A DNA stretch of 64,000 nt. Source: Eubacterium sp. AM49-13BH. GTDB taxonomy: Bacteria > Bacillota > Clostridia > Lachnospirales > Lachnospiraceae. This document shows positions 36,936 through 44,458 of this stretch, piece after piece. The stretch's first letter is position 1, and each line of letters starts with the position of its first letter. The position numbers and the translations under genes are program-made. Where the stretch lies: the NCBI RefSeq assembly GCF_003464165.1, contig NZ_QSEK01000007.1, positions 1 to 64,000 of the forward strand, read 5' to 3'. The notes under the pieces were generated by a model, which was not told the origin of the DNA, made no database searches, and saw nothing but the letters and a program-made list of their open reading frames with translations.

Positions 36936-38098
36936 ATGTTAAAAAAGTATAAGCTGCGTTCATACAATTTTATATTGGTGTTTATTCTGATTATAACGTC
37001 AGTGTTTGCTCTGGCTGTAGTCAATAGTGCCAATAGTGCGTATACAATGAAACAGGGTGCTGGTATGGTTGTATCATTTGTAATAATGATTATTGTATCA
37101 TTTATAGATTACAACTGGATTCTTAAGTATTTCTGGATATGGTATGGTGTTGTTACTGTCATGCTTATAGGTGTTCTTACTGTATTCGGTCATGGTTCTC
37201 ATGGTGCAACGAGATGGTTTAAGATAGGACCAATACAGCTGCAGCCTTCAGAATTCTAAAACTGGCACTTATATTACTGGTTGCAAAGCTTGTTGCCGCT
37301 AATAAAGAGAGACTTAATTCAATTAAGTTTCTTGCGTTAATAGCATGTTTAACATTATTTCCAATATTGTTAGTTGCTATGCAGCCTAACCTTTCAACGA
37401 CAATACTTTTATGTATTATCGTTATTGCAATGCTTTATTGTGCCGGGGTAAGCTATAAGATATTTGGAATTGCGATATTAATTGCAGTTCCGGTTATATC
37501 AGCATTTTTGGTATATGTTGTATCAGTTGAACATCCAATACTTATAGAGGATTATCAGAGAAAGCGTATAGTTGACTTTATTGAAGGTAATAAGTCAGAA
37601 GAAGTAGATATGACTGATGCAGGAACATATCAGCAGGCATACGCTGTTCAGGCAATTGGTTCAGGTCAGCTTACAGGAAAAGGTCTTAATAATAATGATA
37701 CATCTTCACTTAAGAATGCTGGATATATTGCTGAGGCTCAGAATGATTTTATATTTGCTGTTATTGGTGAAGAATTAGGCTTTACAGGTGGCTGTATTAC
37801 AATTTTTTTATTGTTTCTGATTGTCTTAGAGTGTATAATAGTAGCCGTGAGAGCGAAGAACTTTGAAGGAAGGCTGATATGCTGCGGGGTTGCTATATAT
37901 ATAGGGTTCCAGACTTTTATTAATATAGGAGTTGTATCGTGGATATTACCTAATACGGGGGTTCCATTACCATTTTTTAGCTGTGGTCTTACATCGCTTC
38001 TTACATTATTCACAGCTATGGGAATTGTACTCAATGTCAGTCTTCAGCGTAATGTTGAAAGAGATGATGACATGTTTGCAGATGATTTTAGAGGATAA
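36936..38098 (+). CDS. rodA: Peptidoglycan polymerase RodA, frame-broken
   Basis: A roughly 387-aa SEDS glycosyltransferase working with PBP2 in cell elongation. The first part (four helices, then WFKIGPIQLQPSEF) stops at 37259. One lost T near 37255 accounts for it, since LKLALILLVAKLVAANKERL follows in the next frame. The rest shows the SEDS motifs QAVQAIGSGQLTGKGL, EAQNDFIFAVIGEELGF and GVPLPFFSCGLTSLL. It follows minE by 13 bases, so is in the minDE transcript. Confidence 0.93.
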
Positions 38099-38144
38099 CT
38101 TTTTGTTATACATTTTATTATACTTACATTAGGGGGAAACTTTA

Positions 38145-38540
38145 ATGAACATCGGTTTAATAGCACATGATTCTAAGAAAAAGTTAATGCAGAATTTTTG
38201 TATCGCATATAAGGGGATTCTTAATAAGAATCAGCTTTTTGCGACAGGTACAACTGGAAGACTTATAGAGGAAGTTACTAATCTGTCAGTACATAAGTTT
38301 CTTGCTGGACATCTTGGCGGTGATCAGCAGTTATGTGCCCAGATAGAACATAATCAGATTGATCTTGTTATTTTCCTTAGAGAGGCAGAGAATCCGCTAG
38401 CGCATGAGCCGGATTCAGATAATATATGCAAGCTTTGTGATATGTATAATATTCCATTGGCAACTAATCTTGCAACAGCAGAGCTGCTTGTTAAGTCGCT
38501 TGAGCGAGGAGATATGGAATGGAGAGAAATTTATCAGTAG
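38145..38540 (+). CDS. mgsA: Methylglyoxal synthase
   Basis: A 131-aa enzyme converting dihydroxyacetone phosphate to methylglyoxal and phosphate. Phosphate-binding and catalytic residues are visible in IAHDSKK, TGTTGRL, GGDQQ and the Asp in IDLVIFLREAENP; a His is in NPLAHEPD. Length is normal. It follows rodA in many Lachnospiraceae. AGGGGGAAAC lies upstream. A bidirectional terminator follows. Confidence 0.95.
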   Translation: MNIGLIAHDSKKKLMQNFCIAYKGILNKNQLFATGTTGRLIEEVTNLSVHKFLAGHLGGDQQLCAQIEHNQIDLVIFLREAENPLAHEPDSDNICKLCDMYNIPLATNLATAELLVKSLERGDMEWREIYQ

Positions 38541-38553
38541 AATAATTAAAATT

Positions 38554-38603
38554 ATAAAAGGTGATATTCTGCCACATAATAGTGGAAGAGTATCACCTTT
38601 TAT
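38554..38603. terminator. Bidirectional terminator between mgsA and the recombinase
   Basis: AAAAGGTGATA pairs with TATCACCTTTT, with an inner GCCAC...GTGG hairpin, T-rich on the + side and A-rich on the left, so it can stop both converging transcripts. Confidence 0.88.
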
Positions 38604-38609
38604 TTATTG

Positions 38610-39659
38610 TCAATCTTTTCTTAATTTGACAATGTTTCTTGCAGAACGCTTGTTTTCTTCTACAATCTCTGCATAATGCTTCCGTGTAGTATTAACGTCC
38701 TTATGTCCTAAAACATCGGCAACAAGATATATATCCTGGCTTTCCTGATACAGACTAGTACCATAAGTGCTTCGAAGCTTATGAGGTGTAATATGCTTTA
38801 CAGTTGTAACTGTCTGGGCATATTTTTTAACTAGAAGTTCAACGGATCGTACACATAGGCGCTTCTTTTTGGCTGATATGAATAGAGCATTTTCATGTCC
38901 TTCATCAGGCGTTAAATTCTTTCTTTCTTCAAAATAATTAAGTAGTGCTTCACGGACTTCATCACCAAAGTATACAAAGCTTTCAGAGCCACCTTTTCTT
39001 ATAACTCTGATTCTGTCATTATCAAAATCGACATCATTAATATCTAATCCAACACATTCAGACACTCGTATACCTGTTCCAAGCATAAGTGTAAGAAGAG
39101 CCAGATCACGTGTTTTAAGCTTTTCATGGCTTTGGAGCTGTGTTTTGGTGAGTTTATTGCCAGATTCTACATTATCAAGAAATTCAGCTACTTCATTAGG
39201 TTCCATCCTTATAATAGCTTTTTCATGAATTTTAGGCATATCAACCTTTATAGTCGGATTGAAACTGATTATTTCATAACGGCAGTAATATTCATAAAAA
39301 CGTCTTAATGCACATAATTTACGTTTGGCAGCACTTTCTGAATTAGTTATATCACGACCATTCTTTTTATAGAGCTTTACATGTCGTAAGTATCTGGTTA
39401 TATCAGTACCATCTATTTTTTCTAAATCCTGTGGCTTAAAGTCTTTCATAGCATATGAACTGAACTTAGGTATGCATTCAATGAGAAATTCAAAGAAGCC
39501 TTTAATGTCCATTGCATAGGCAATCTTAGTTCTTGGCTGCTTATTAAATTCCAGACTGTCAAAATACTGCGTACAGAAATCCGGTAATATATCAAGTAAT
39601 TCATTAAGCTTTTTCTTGTACTTGATGTTTTGTTGTTCTGTGTATGTTTTTTCAGCCAT
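38610..39659 (-). CDS. Tyrosine recombinase (XerC/D-like)
   Basis: A 349-aa site-specific recombinase. The N-terminal SAM-like domain (about residues 20-130) binds DNA. The catalytic domain has the first Arg in GTGIRVSECVGL, the HKLRST motif (His and second Arg), the LGH motif and Tyr in HYAEI. It resembles the chromosomal Xer group more than phage integrases. No phage or transposon genes are nearby and base composition is normal, so it may be a resident gene. ATG 39659 follows GGAGGT. Its 63-base leader contains a 38-base inverted repeat. Confidence 0.9.
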   Translation of the reverse strand: MAEKTYTEQQNIKYKKKLNELLDILPDFCTQYFDSLEFNKQPRTKIAYAMDIKGFFEFLIECIPKFSSYAMKDFKPQDLEKIDGTDITRYLRHVKLYKKNGRDITNSESAAKRKLCALRRFYEYYCRYEIISFNPTIKVDMPKIHEKAIIRMEPNEVAEFLDNVESGNKLTKTQLQSHEKLKTRDLALLTLMLGTGIRVSECVGLDINDVDFDNDRIRVIRKGGSESFVYFGDEVREALLNYFEERKNLTPDEGHENALFISAKKKRLCVRSVELLVKKYAQTVTTVKHITPHKLRSTYGTSLYQESQDIYLVADVLGHKDVNTTRKHYAEIVEENKRSARNIVKLRKD

Positions 39660-39688
39660 TAAGAATACCTCCATATATAAAAAATTAC

Positions 39689-39726
39689 TAATCACTTCGT
39701 TAAACCTGACTTTAGCGAAGTGATTA
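39689..39726 (-). promoter_or_regulatory. 16-6-16 inverted repeat in the recombinase leader
   Basis: Arms TAATCACTTCGTTAAA and TTTAGCGAAGTGATTA (one mismatch) flank the 6-base centre CCTGAC. The geometry matches Xer-type core sites (two arms and a 6-base centre). As RNA on the minus strand it also forms a long stem followed four bases later by six U, like a terminator. It sits between the recombinase promoter and start codon. Confidence 0.75.
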
Positions 39727-39737
39727 CTGTATGGATA

Positions 39738-39766
39738 ATTATATTCTTCTATCTGTTATTTTGCAA
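39738..39766 (-). promoter_or_regulatory. Promoter of the tyrosine recombinase gene
   Basis: On the minus strand TTGCAA (39761-39766), 17 bases and TATAAT (39738-39743). The -35 lies in the last codons of the helicase gene. The start point would be a few bases before the inverted repeat. Confidence 0.75.
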
Positions 39767-40901
39767 CTAATTTTCCTTGATAAAGTCTCTTATTAACTAT
39801 ATTGATATGAAATGCTTTCTGATATGACTTAATCTTGTTAAGCTCATTATCAGTTATAATTGATATACATGTTCCTGTGTTGCCATTACGTCCACATCGT
39901 CCGCATCTGTGAATATATTCCTTATTGTCCTCAGGAAGGTTTACATTGATTACTGTATCAATATTATCAATCTGAAGTCCTCTGGCTGCTATATCTGTTG
40001 CAATAAGAAGCTGAATCTTTCCATTTCTGAAATTCTCTATTGCAGCTTTCTTGGCTGAATTATCTTTATTACCGGCAATTGAAGCTACATTGTAATGATG
40101 ATATTCTAGCTTCTGAAGGGATTCTTCCAAATCATACTTGGAATTAACGAATATAATTGCCTTCTCTGGTTTAACAGCTTTAATAATCTTTCTTAAAGTT
40201 TCAATTCGTTCCCTTCTGTCAGAAATGACGCTTATATGCTTGATTGTAGAAGGAATCTGGCTTGTATTACCAGAATTACTGTTAATATCAATGAATATTG
40301 GTTTGAAACACAAAGTATTAGTTCTTGTCTTCTTATCTACGCTTGCAGAGAATAAAAGAACCTGTGTGAACTTCATTAAAGACTTTCTTATTGCTTCTAC
40401 ATCCTGGATAAATGTCTTATCAAAGAGCTTGTCTGCCTCATCTAGAACAAGAGTCATAACCTCATGTACTTTAATCTTCCTGTTGCTTATGAGCTGATGT
40501 ATGCGGTTAGGTGTTCCGATAATTATTGCAGGCTTATTAGATTTAATAGAATCAATCTGTCTAGATATATTCACATCTCCTATTAATGCAGCAGATGTAA
40601 ATGTATTATCCATATGTGCAAATATATCTTTAAGTGTATTATTGACCTGTATTGCAAGTTCTGCTGTTGGAACAAGAACAACAGCCTGAATATTATGAGT
40701 ATCTCTCTTTAATCTGTTAATAATCGGGATAAGATAAGCAAGTGTCTTACCTGTTCCTGTTGATGAACATGCTATAATGTCACGGTTGTCCATAATATGC
40801 TTATATGTCTGACGCTGTATTTCGGTCATATCGACGATTTTATTATCTGCAAGGTAATCTGATACACCATGAGAAATAGTCTCTATATCGCTGAATTTCA
40901 T
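39756..40901 (-). CDS. DEAD-box RNA helicase
   Basis: A 381-aa RNA helicase core without long extensions. Motifs in order: Q motif region (EIQRQTYKHI), SSTGTGKT (motif I), PTAELAIQ, VLDEADKLFD (DEAD box), SAS in LLFSASVDK, and HRCGRCGRNGNTG (motif VI, with Cys in place of the usual Ile and Thr). ATG 40901 has AAGGAG seven bases upstream. Its role could be ribosome assembly or mRNA turnover; the short form does not tell. It is probably transcribed alone. Confidence 0.92.
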   Translation of the reverse strand: MKFSDIETISHGVSDYLADNKIVDMTEIQRQTYKHIMDNRDIIACSSTGTGKTLAYLIPIINRLKRDTHNIQAVVLVPTAELAIQVNNTLKDIFAHMDNTFTSAALIGDVNISRQIDSIKSNKPAIIIGTPNRIHQLISNRKIKVHEVMTLVLDEADKLFDKTFIQDVEAIRKSLMKFTQVLLFSASVDKKTRTNTLCFKPIFIDINSNSGNTSQIPSTIKHISVISDRRERIETLRKIIKAVKPEKAIIFVNSKYDLEESLQKLEYHHYNVASIAGNKDNSAKKAAIENFRNGKIQLLIATDIAARGLQIDNIDTVINVNLPEDNKEYIHRCGRCGRNGNTGTCISIITDNELNKIKSYQKAFHINIVNKRLYQGKLVAK

Positions 40902-40981
40902 AGTCAATCTCCTTATGAATAAATTATTTAAATTTAGTTATATTTACAGCCATTTCGCTATCAATAAATTTTAACAAAAAT

Positions 40982-41018
40982 GCAGTGAAAAGTCCAATAT
41001 TAACTAGCTTTTCACTGC
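40982..41018 (-). terminator. Terminator after the yneA-like gene
   Basis: GCAGTGAAAAG pairs with CTTTTCACTGC around a 14-15-base loop. On the minus strand it is followed by ATTTTTG, so it ends the LysM gene. Confidence 0.85.
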
Positions 41019-41046
41019 ATGCGGGAAATGTATATGCAATTAGATA

Positions 41047-41424
41047 TTATCTTACATCAGTTGAATAATAATATATTACAAGATTCTTACCTGAATGGAT
41101 TGTGTCAGATGATAAATCATTCATCTGCATTATATTGTAAATATATGAAGTTGTATCTTCATTACCATTATTATATCTGTCAGCAAGTGACCATAATGTA
41201 TCATTGTCTTCTAAAGATACTGTTGTGTAATACTTATATGTTCGTGTTCTGTTCGAGTCATCAGAAGCCTTGACAATAATGCCTCCAATAGAAACGGCGA
41301 ATATAAGAATTGAACATATAATAACCATTCTTAATGACTTGACAGTCATCTGTCTGTTTCTTCTGCGTCTGTCGCTTCTTTTCTTAGCTGCTGCTCTTCT
41401 ATATGTGTATTCTGAATTATTCAT
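41047..41424 (-). CDS. YneA-like SOS cell-division inhibitor (TM + LysM)
   Basis: A 125-aa protein: a short basic N-terminus (KKRSDRRRRNRQ), one membrane helix (about residues 33-53) and a C-terminal LysM domain (VSLEDNDTLWSLADRY, then GKNLVIYYY). The layout and the position divergent from lexA match Bacillus YneA, which halts division during the SOS response. The promoter carries a LexA box in its spacer. Sequence similarity to YneA itself is weak to the eye, so the name is by architecture and context. ATG 41424 follows GGAGG. Confidence 0.75.
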   Translation of the reverse strand: MNNSEYTYRRAAAKKRSDRRRRNRQMTVKSLRMVIICSILIFAVSIGGIIVKASDDSNRTRTYKYYTTVSLEDNDTLWSLADRYNNGNEDTTSYIYNIMQMNDLSSDTIHSGKNLVIYYYSTDVR

Positions 41425-41469
41425 ACGTAAAACCTCCAATCAAACAAGTGTTCTGTTGCTTATGAGTTG

Positions 41470-41498
41470 ATTATATAATCAGAACATGCGTTTGTCAA
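41470..41498 (-). promoter_or_regulatory. Promoter of the yneA-like gene
   Basis: Near-consensus on the minus strand: TTGACA (41493-41498), 17 bases, TATAAT (41470-41475). A LexA box fills the spacer. Confidence 0.88.
41481..41494. promoter_or_regulatory. LexA (SOS) box 1
   Basis: AGAACATGCGTTTG matches 13 of 14 positions of the Gram-positive LexA consensus CGAACRNRYGTTYG and lies between the -35 and -10 of the yneA-like promoter. Confidence 0.85.
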
Positions 41499-41505
41499 TA
41501 AAAAT

Positions 41506-41519
41506 CGAACAAATTTTCC
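41506..41519. promoter_or_regulatory. LexA (SOS) box 2
   Basis: CGAACAAATTTTCC matches 12 of 14 consensus positions; 25 bases from box 1. Confidence 0.6.
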
Positions 41520-41532
41520 GAACATTTTTTCA
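41519..41532. promoter_or_regulatory. LexA (SOS) box 3, weaker
   Basis: CGAACATTTTTTCA matches about 11 of 14 positions and begins at the last base of box 2; it is nearest the lexA promoter. Confidence 0.45.
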
Positions 41533-41542
41533 GAAATTATGT

Positions 41543-41571
41543 TTGCACATAATGTATAAATGTGGTAAAAT
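41543..41571 (+). promoter_or_regulatory. Promoter of lexA
   Basis: TTGCAC (41543-41548), 17 bases, TAAAAT (41566-41571), 31 bases before the lexA start. Confidence 0.7.
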
Positions 41572-41602
41572 TATTTAAAAGAAATTAATGGAGGTTCGTA
41601 AT

Positions 41603-42223
41603 ATGGCATATGGCAGAATAACTCAGAAACAGTCTGAGATTCTTGAATATATTAAATCACAGATTCTTAACAAAGGATATCCACCATCAGTAAGGGATAT
41701 ATGTCAGGCAGTTAATCTTAAGTCTACATCATCTGTTCATGCACATCTTGAGTCTTTGGAGAAGAATGGATATATAAGAAGAGACCCGACTAAGTCGCGT
41801 ACAATAGAGATAATTGATGATAACTTTAATCTTTCAAGGAGAGAGGTTGTTAATATCCCGTTATTAGGTCAGGTTGCCGCAGGACAGCCACTTCTTGCCG
41901 TTGAGAATATAACAGAGTACTTTCCTATCCCATCAGAATACATGCCAGGTGGAGAAGTATTCATGTTAAAGGTCAAGGGTGACAGCATGATTAATATGGG
42001 AATCTACGAAGGCGATCAGATAATAGTTAGAAAGCAGAATACAGCTTCTAATGGAGAAGTAATTGTTGCACTAGTAGATGATTCAGCAACAGTCAAGCGT
42101 TTTTACAAGGAGAACGGACACATAAGACTCCAGCCAGAGAACGATTTCATGGACCCAATCATCGTAGATGACTGCGAGATATTAGGAAAAGTAATAGGTC
42201 TCATAAGACTAGGCATAGACTAA
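41603..42223 (+). CDS. lexA: SOS repressor LexA
   Basis: A 206-aa repressor-autoprotease. The N-terminal winged helix (about residues 1-70; PPSVRDICQAVNLKSTSSVHAHL) binds SOS boxes. The cleavage site is the Ala-Gly in QVAAGQPL, the catalytic Ser is in GDSMI and the Lys in ATVKRF. ATG 41603 is chosen because GGAGGT lies eight bases upstream; the earlier ATG 41588 overlaps that site. It is divergent from the yneA-like gene, as in Bacillus, with LexA-type boxes between them. Confidence 0.97.
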   Translation: MAYGRITQKQSEILEYIKSQILNKGYPPSVRDICQAVNLKSTSSVHAHLESLEKNGYIRRDPTKSRTIEIIDDNFNLSRREVVNIPLLGQVAAGQPLLAVENITEYFPIPSEYMPGGEVFMLKVKGDSMINMGIYEGDQIIVRKQNTASNGEVIVALVDDSATVKRFYKENGHIRLQPENDFMDPIIVDDCEILGKVIGLIRLGID

Positions 42224-42241
42224 TTTTAGTCCATATGAAAA

Positions 42242-42358
42242 ATCCAGCCATAGATATATAAGAAATCTGATAACCAGACATGAGAGCCTGGTGAGCTGTC
42301 AAAGCAGCAAAACAAGCTTTCACGGTGTCCGGATTTAAATATATCTATAGCTGGATAT
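42242..42358. ncRNA. Palindromic structured element 1 (unknown; may end lexA transcripts)
   Basis: ATCCAGCCATAGATATAT (42242-42259) pairs with ATATATCTATAGCTGGAT (42339-42356), one mismatch, enclosing 79 bases with further hairpins (ACCAG...CTGGT; AAAGC...GCTTT; GACA...TGTC). T runs follow on both strands (ATATTTTTATA on +, GGATTTTTCATA on -), so it may act as a two-way terminator for the convergent lexA and rsfS transcripts. The inner multi-branch structure is more elaborate than a terminator needs. I recognise no known RNA family. Confidence 0.5.
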
Positions 42359-42418
42359 ATTTTTATATTATCACCAATTAACAACCTGTAATACATCGCA
42401 GCATCCCTGAGAATACGA

Positions 42419-42552
42419 TGCCGGAGGTATATAGATAATCAGAACCGTTTGAGGACGCCGGCACTTGGTAAGCTGCTGCAGGCAGCGAACCTAGTACCGC
42501 TGCGTCCGAGACCGAGCGAAAGCGGGTTCTGATTATCTATATACCTCCGGCA
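42419..42552. repeat. Palindromic structured element 2 with 28-bp perfect terminal inverted repeats
   Basis: Positions 42419-42446 and 42525-42552 are perfect 28-base reverse complements. The 78 bases between are GC-rich against the AT-rich surroundings and fold again: GGACGC (42453) with GCGTCC (42501), an inner ACTTGGT/ACCTAGT stem with GCTGC...GCAGC, and a CCG-GC-GAAA-GC-GG tetraloop hairpin. That makes a three-way junction on a 28-bp stem. No target duplication flanks it. It could be a structured RNA or a mobile palindrome; no gene is inside. Confidence 0.7.
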
Positions 42553-42585
42553 GAGTTCCCTCCCGGGAAGCCACTTAAGCAGTAA

Positions 42586-42936
42586 TTACAGGCTGTTAAT
42601 ATCAACCTCTTTACCATCACGCCATATACGTTCAATATTATAGAACGCTCTGTCATCCTCAGAGAATACATGAACAATAACATCCTTGTAATCAAGAAGA
42701 ATCCATGAAGCTGTATTATAACCCTCAACCTTAGGATCATCATATCCAGCCTTGAACATTTCTTCTTCTACATTATCTACCATAGCCTGAATCTGGTTAG
42801 TATTGCTACCACTAGCAATAACGAAATAATCTGCAATAACAGATACATTGCTGATATCAATAACTCTGATATCTTCAGCCTTCTTATCCTGTAAGGCATC
42901 TATGATAACCTTTAACATATCCTTAGAATCTGTCAT
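42586..42936 (-). CDS. rsfS: Ribosomal silencing factor RsfS
   Basis: A 116-aa RsfS/Iojap protein that binds ribosomal protein L14 and blocks subunit joining when nutrients are low. Core motifs: KAEDIRVIDISNVSVIADYFVIASG and YNTASWILLDYKDVIVHVF. It ends the L21-L27-Obg-nadD-yqeK gene string, 3 bases after yqeK. Confidence 0.95.
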   Translation of the reverse strand: MTDSKDMLKVIIDALQDKKAEDIRVIDISNVSVIADYFVIASGSNTNQIQAMVDNVEEEMFKAGYDDPKVEGYNTASWILLDYKDVIVHVFSEDDRAFYNIERIWRDGKEVDINSL

Positions 42937-42939
42937 ATC

Positions 42940-43536
42940 TTAATTCTCTCTTTCTTTAATAATCCCTTTGTAGTATTCGTAGGTATCAACGGTCTGTGTA
43001 TCGATATTACGACCAGTTTTTGTTATATACGAAAGGGTGTCGTCTAATATTACATAAGCCGCCATATCAATATCAGTGAATGCCATATGTCTTATGTCAT
43101 CAAGATTGGCAGCTTTATTTCTGTAGGGTTCAATATAATCTGCAATGAATACAATCTTTTCTAATAAAGTCATTGCAGGCTTTCCTGTTGTATGCCATTG
43201 GATGGCAGAACATATTTCATCATCTTCAACATTGTACTTGTGTGCTGCATAATATGCACCAAGCTTTGAATGAAGCAGATAAGGACTTTCAAGCTCAATA
43301 TCTGATATTGGAAGTCCAAATTGTTCACATTCAGCAATCTTTACATCATCAGGAACACATTTGGCACAATCATGAAGAAGACCTGCAATATACGCCTTGT
43401 TCATATCTGCACCATGACACATGGCAAGACAGGCACTTGCATTTGCAACACCAAGTGTATGCTGGTATCGCATGTTGTCTGTACGGAGTGCGTCTTTTAC
43501 CTGTGTTCTTAATTGTTCAATATATTTGTTATCCAT
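42940..43536 (-). CDS. yqeK: HD-domain protein YqeK (Ap4A hydrolase)
   Basis: A 198-aa HD-domain phosphohydrolase. YqeK proteins cleave diadenosine tetraphosphate symmetrically to ADP. The HD metal residues are in YQHTLGVA, GLLHDCAK, LLHSKLGAYYA and QWHTTG. The protein is cytoplasmic. It follows nadD after a short gap, the standard position, and is probably translated from the same message. Confidence 0.93.
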   Translation of the reverse strand: MDNKYIEQLRTQVKDALRTDNMRYQHTLGVANASACLAMCHGADMNKAYIAGLLHDCAKCVPDDVKIAECEQFGLPISDIELESPYLLHSKLGAYYAAHKYNVEDDEICSAIQWHTTGKPAMTLLEKIVFIADYIEPYRNKAANLDDIRHMAFTDIDMAAYVILDDTLSYITKTGRNIDTQTVDTYEYYKGIIKEREN

Positions 43537-43547
43537 AATAGAACCTC

Positions 43548-44155
43548 TTAAACATAAAGTTTTCTGGACTTTATATACTCTTCTACTTCTTCGCCGACAT
43601 CTTCTTTTACTGACAGACCCATTGAAACCTTCTTTCGTATATCAGTTGAACTGTAAGGGAGTTCCGGAACATCAATAAAATCAATAACCGCACCATATTT
43701 ATCAGCAAGAAAATGTTTCTGATCTATAAGTACACTGGCTGAATTATTGTCCCTGTTAGCACATAAAAGATGACAATGGCTGCATATATACTCAGGATGA
43801 TACCAGTCCTGAATATAAAGAAGAGAATCTGCACCTATTATAAAATATATTTTCTTATATGAATCATATATCTGTGCAAGTGTATCGGCTGTGTAGGTAT
43901 TACCGGGACGGTCAGTTCAATCGTAGAAAGTGACATGTAATCAAAAGGTTTAATTGCAAGCTTTACCATATTACAACGGTCAGTTGCACTTACAATGGGA
44001 GAATTATCTTTGTAAGCAGGTGTGCCTGAAGGCATGAATAATATTTCATCCATATCAGACTGCTCGTAGGCACATCTGGCAATACCTGTGTGTCCTTTGT
44101 GGATTGGATTAAATGTTCCCCCCATAATACCTATTATTTTGTCTGAATTAATCAT
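43548..44155 (-). CDS. nadD: Nicotinate-nucleotide adenylyltransferase, frame-broken
   Basis: A roughly 202-aa enzyme of NAD synthesis, forming deamido-NAD from nicotinate mononucleotide and ATP. The nucleotidyltransferase start IMGGTFNPIHKGH is intact. The frame is lost after STIEL. One T restored near 43915 gives DRPGNTYTADTLAQI, then FIIGADSLLYIQDWYHPE and the C-terminal YSSTDIRKKVSMG, ending at 43548. As nadD is normally essential, a sequencing error is more likely than a dead gene. The start overlaps the yhbY stop by four bases. Confidence 0.92.
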
Positions 44156-44439
44156 GGTAAAATAATTTTCTTGTTGTCCTTAGATTCCTTGTAAAGAACG
44201 ATTTTCTTTCCAATAACCTGAACAACCTGCGAACGTGTTCTTTCTGCAACCATCTGTGCGATTTCTCTAGGGTCATCAGCACAGTTATTAAGAACACTTA
44301 TTTTGATAAGTTCTCTTGCCTCAAGAGCTTCTGCAATAGCTGCAGTGTTCTCTGGAGTAAGACTATTCTTTCCAAACTGGAATATTGGATCCATTGTCAT
44401 TGCAAGACCCTTTAAATAAGCTCTCTGTTTGCTTGTCAT
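44152..44439 (-). CDS. yhbY: RNA-binding protein YhbY (CRM domain)
   Basis: A 95-aa CRM-domain protein associated with pre-50S ribosomal particles. The family pattern is visible: SKQRAYLKGLAM, the GKNSLTPENTAAIAEALEARELIKI helix-strand pair and the C-terminal QVIGKKIVLYKES. It lies between obgE and nadD, coupled to nadD by a four-base overlap. Confidence 0.93.
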   Translation of the reverse strand: MTSKQRAYLKGLAMTMDPIFQFGKNSLTPENTAAIAEALEARELIKISVLNNCADDPREIAQMVAERTRSQVVQVIGKKIVLYKESKDNKKIILP

Positions 44440-44458
44440 ATATTCTCTCCTATTTTAA

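Noticed and set aside
38610-39659. Prophage or integrative element marked by the recombinase
   Set aside because: No phage, mobilisation or cargo genes on either side, no tRNA attachment site, and normal neighbours and composition.
42242-42552. tRNA or CRISPR repeats in the lexA-rsfS gap
   Set aside because: No cloverleaf with the conserved T-arm, and the two elements are unrelated single palindromes, not regularly spaced repeats.
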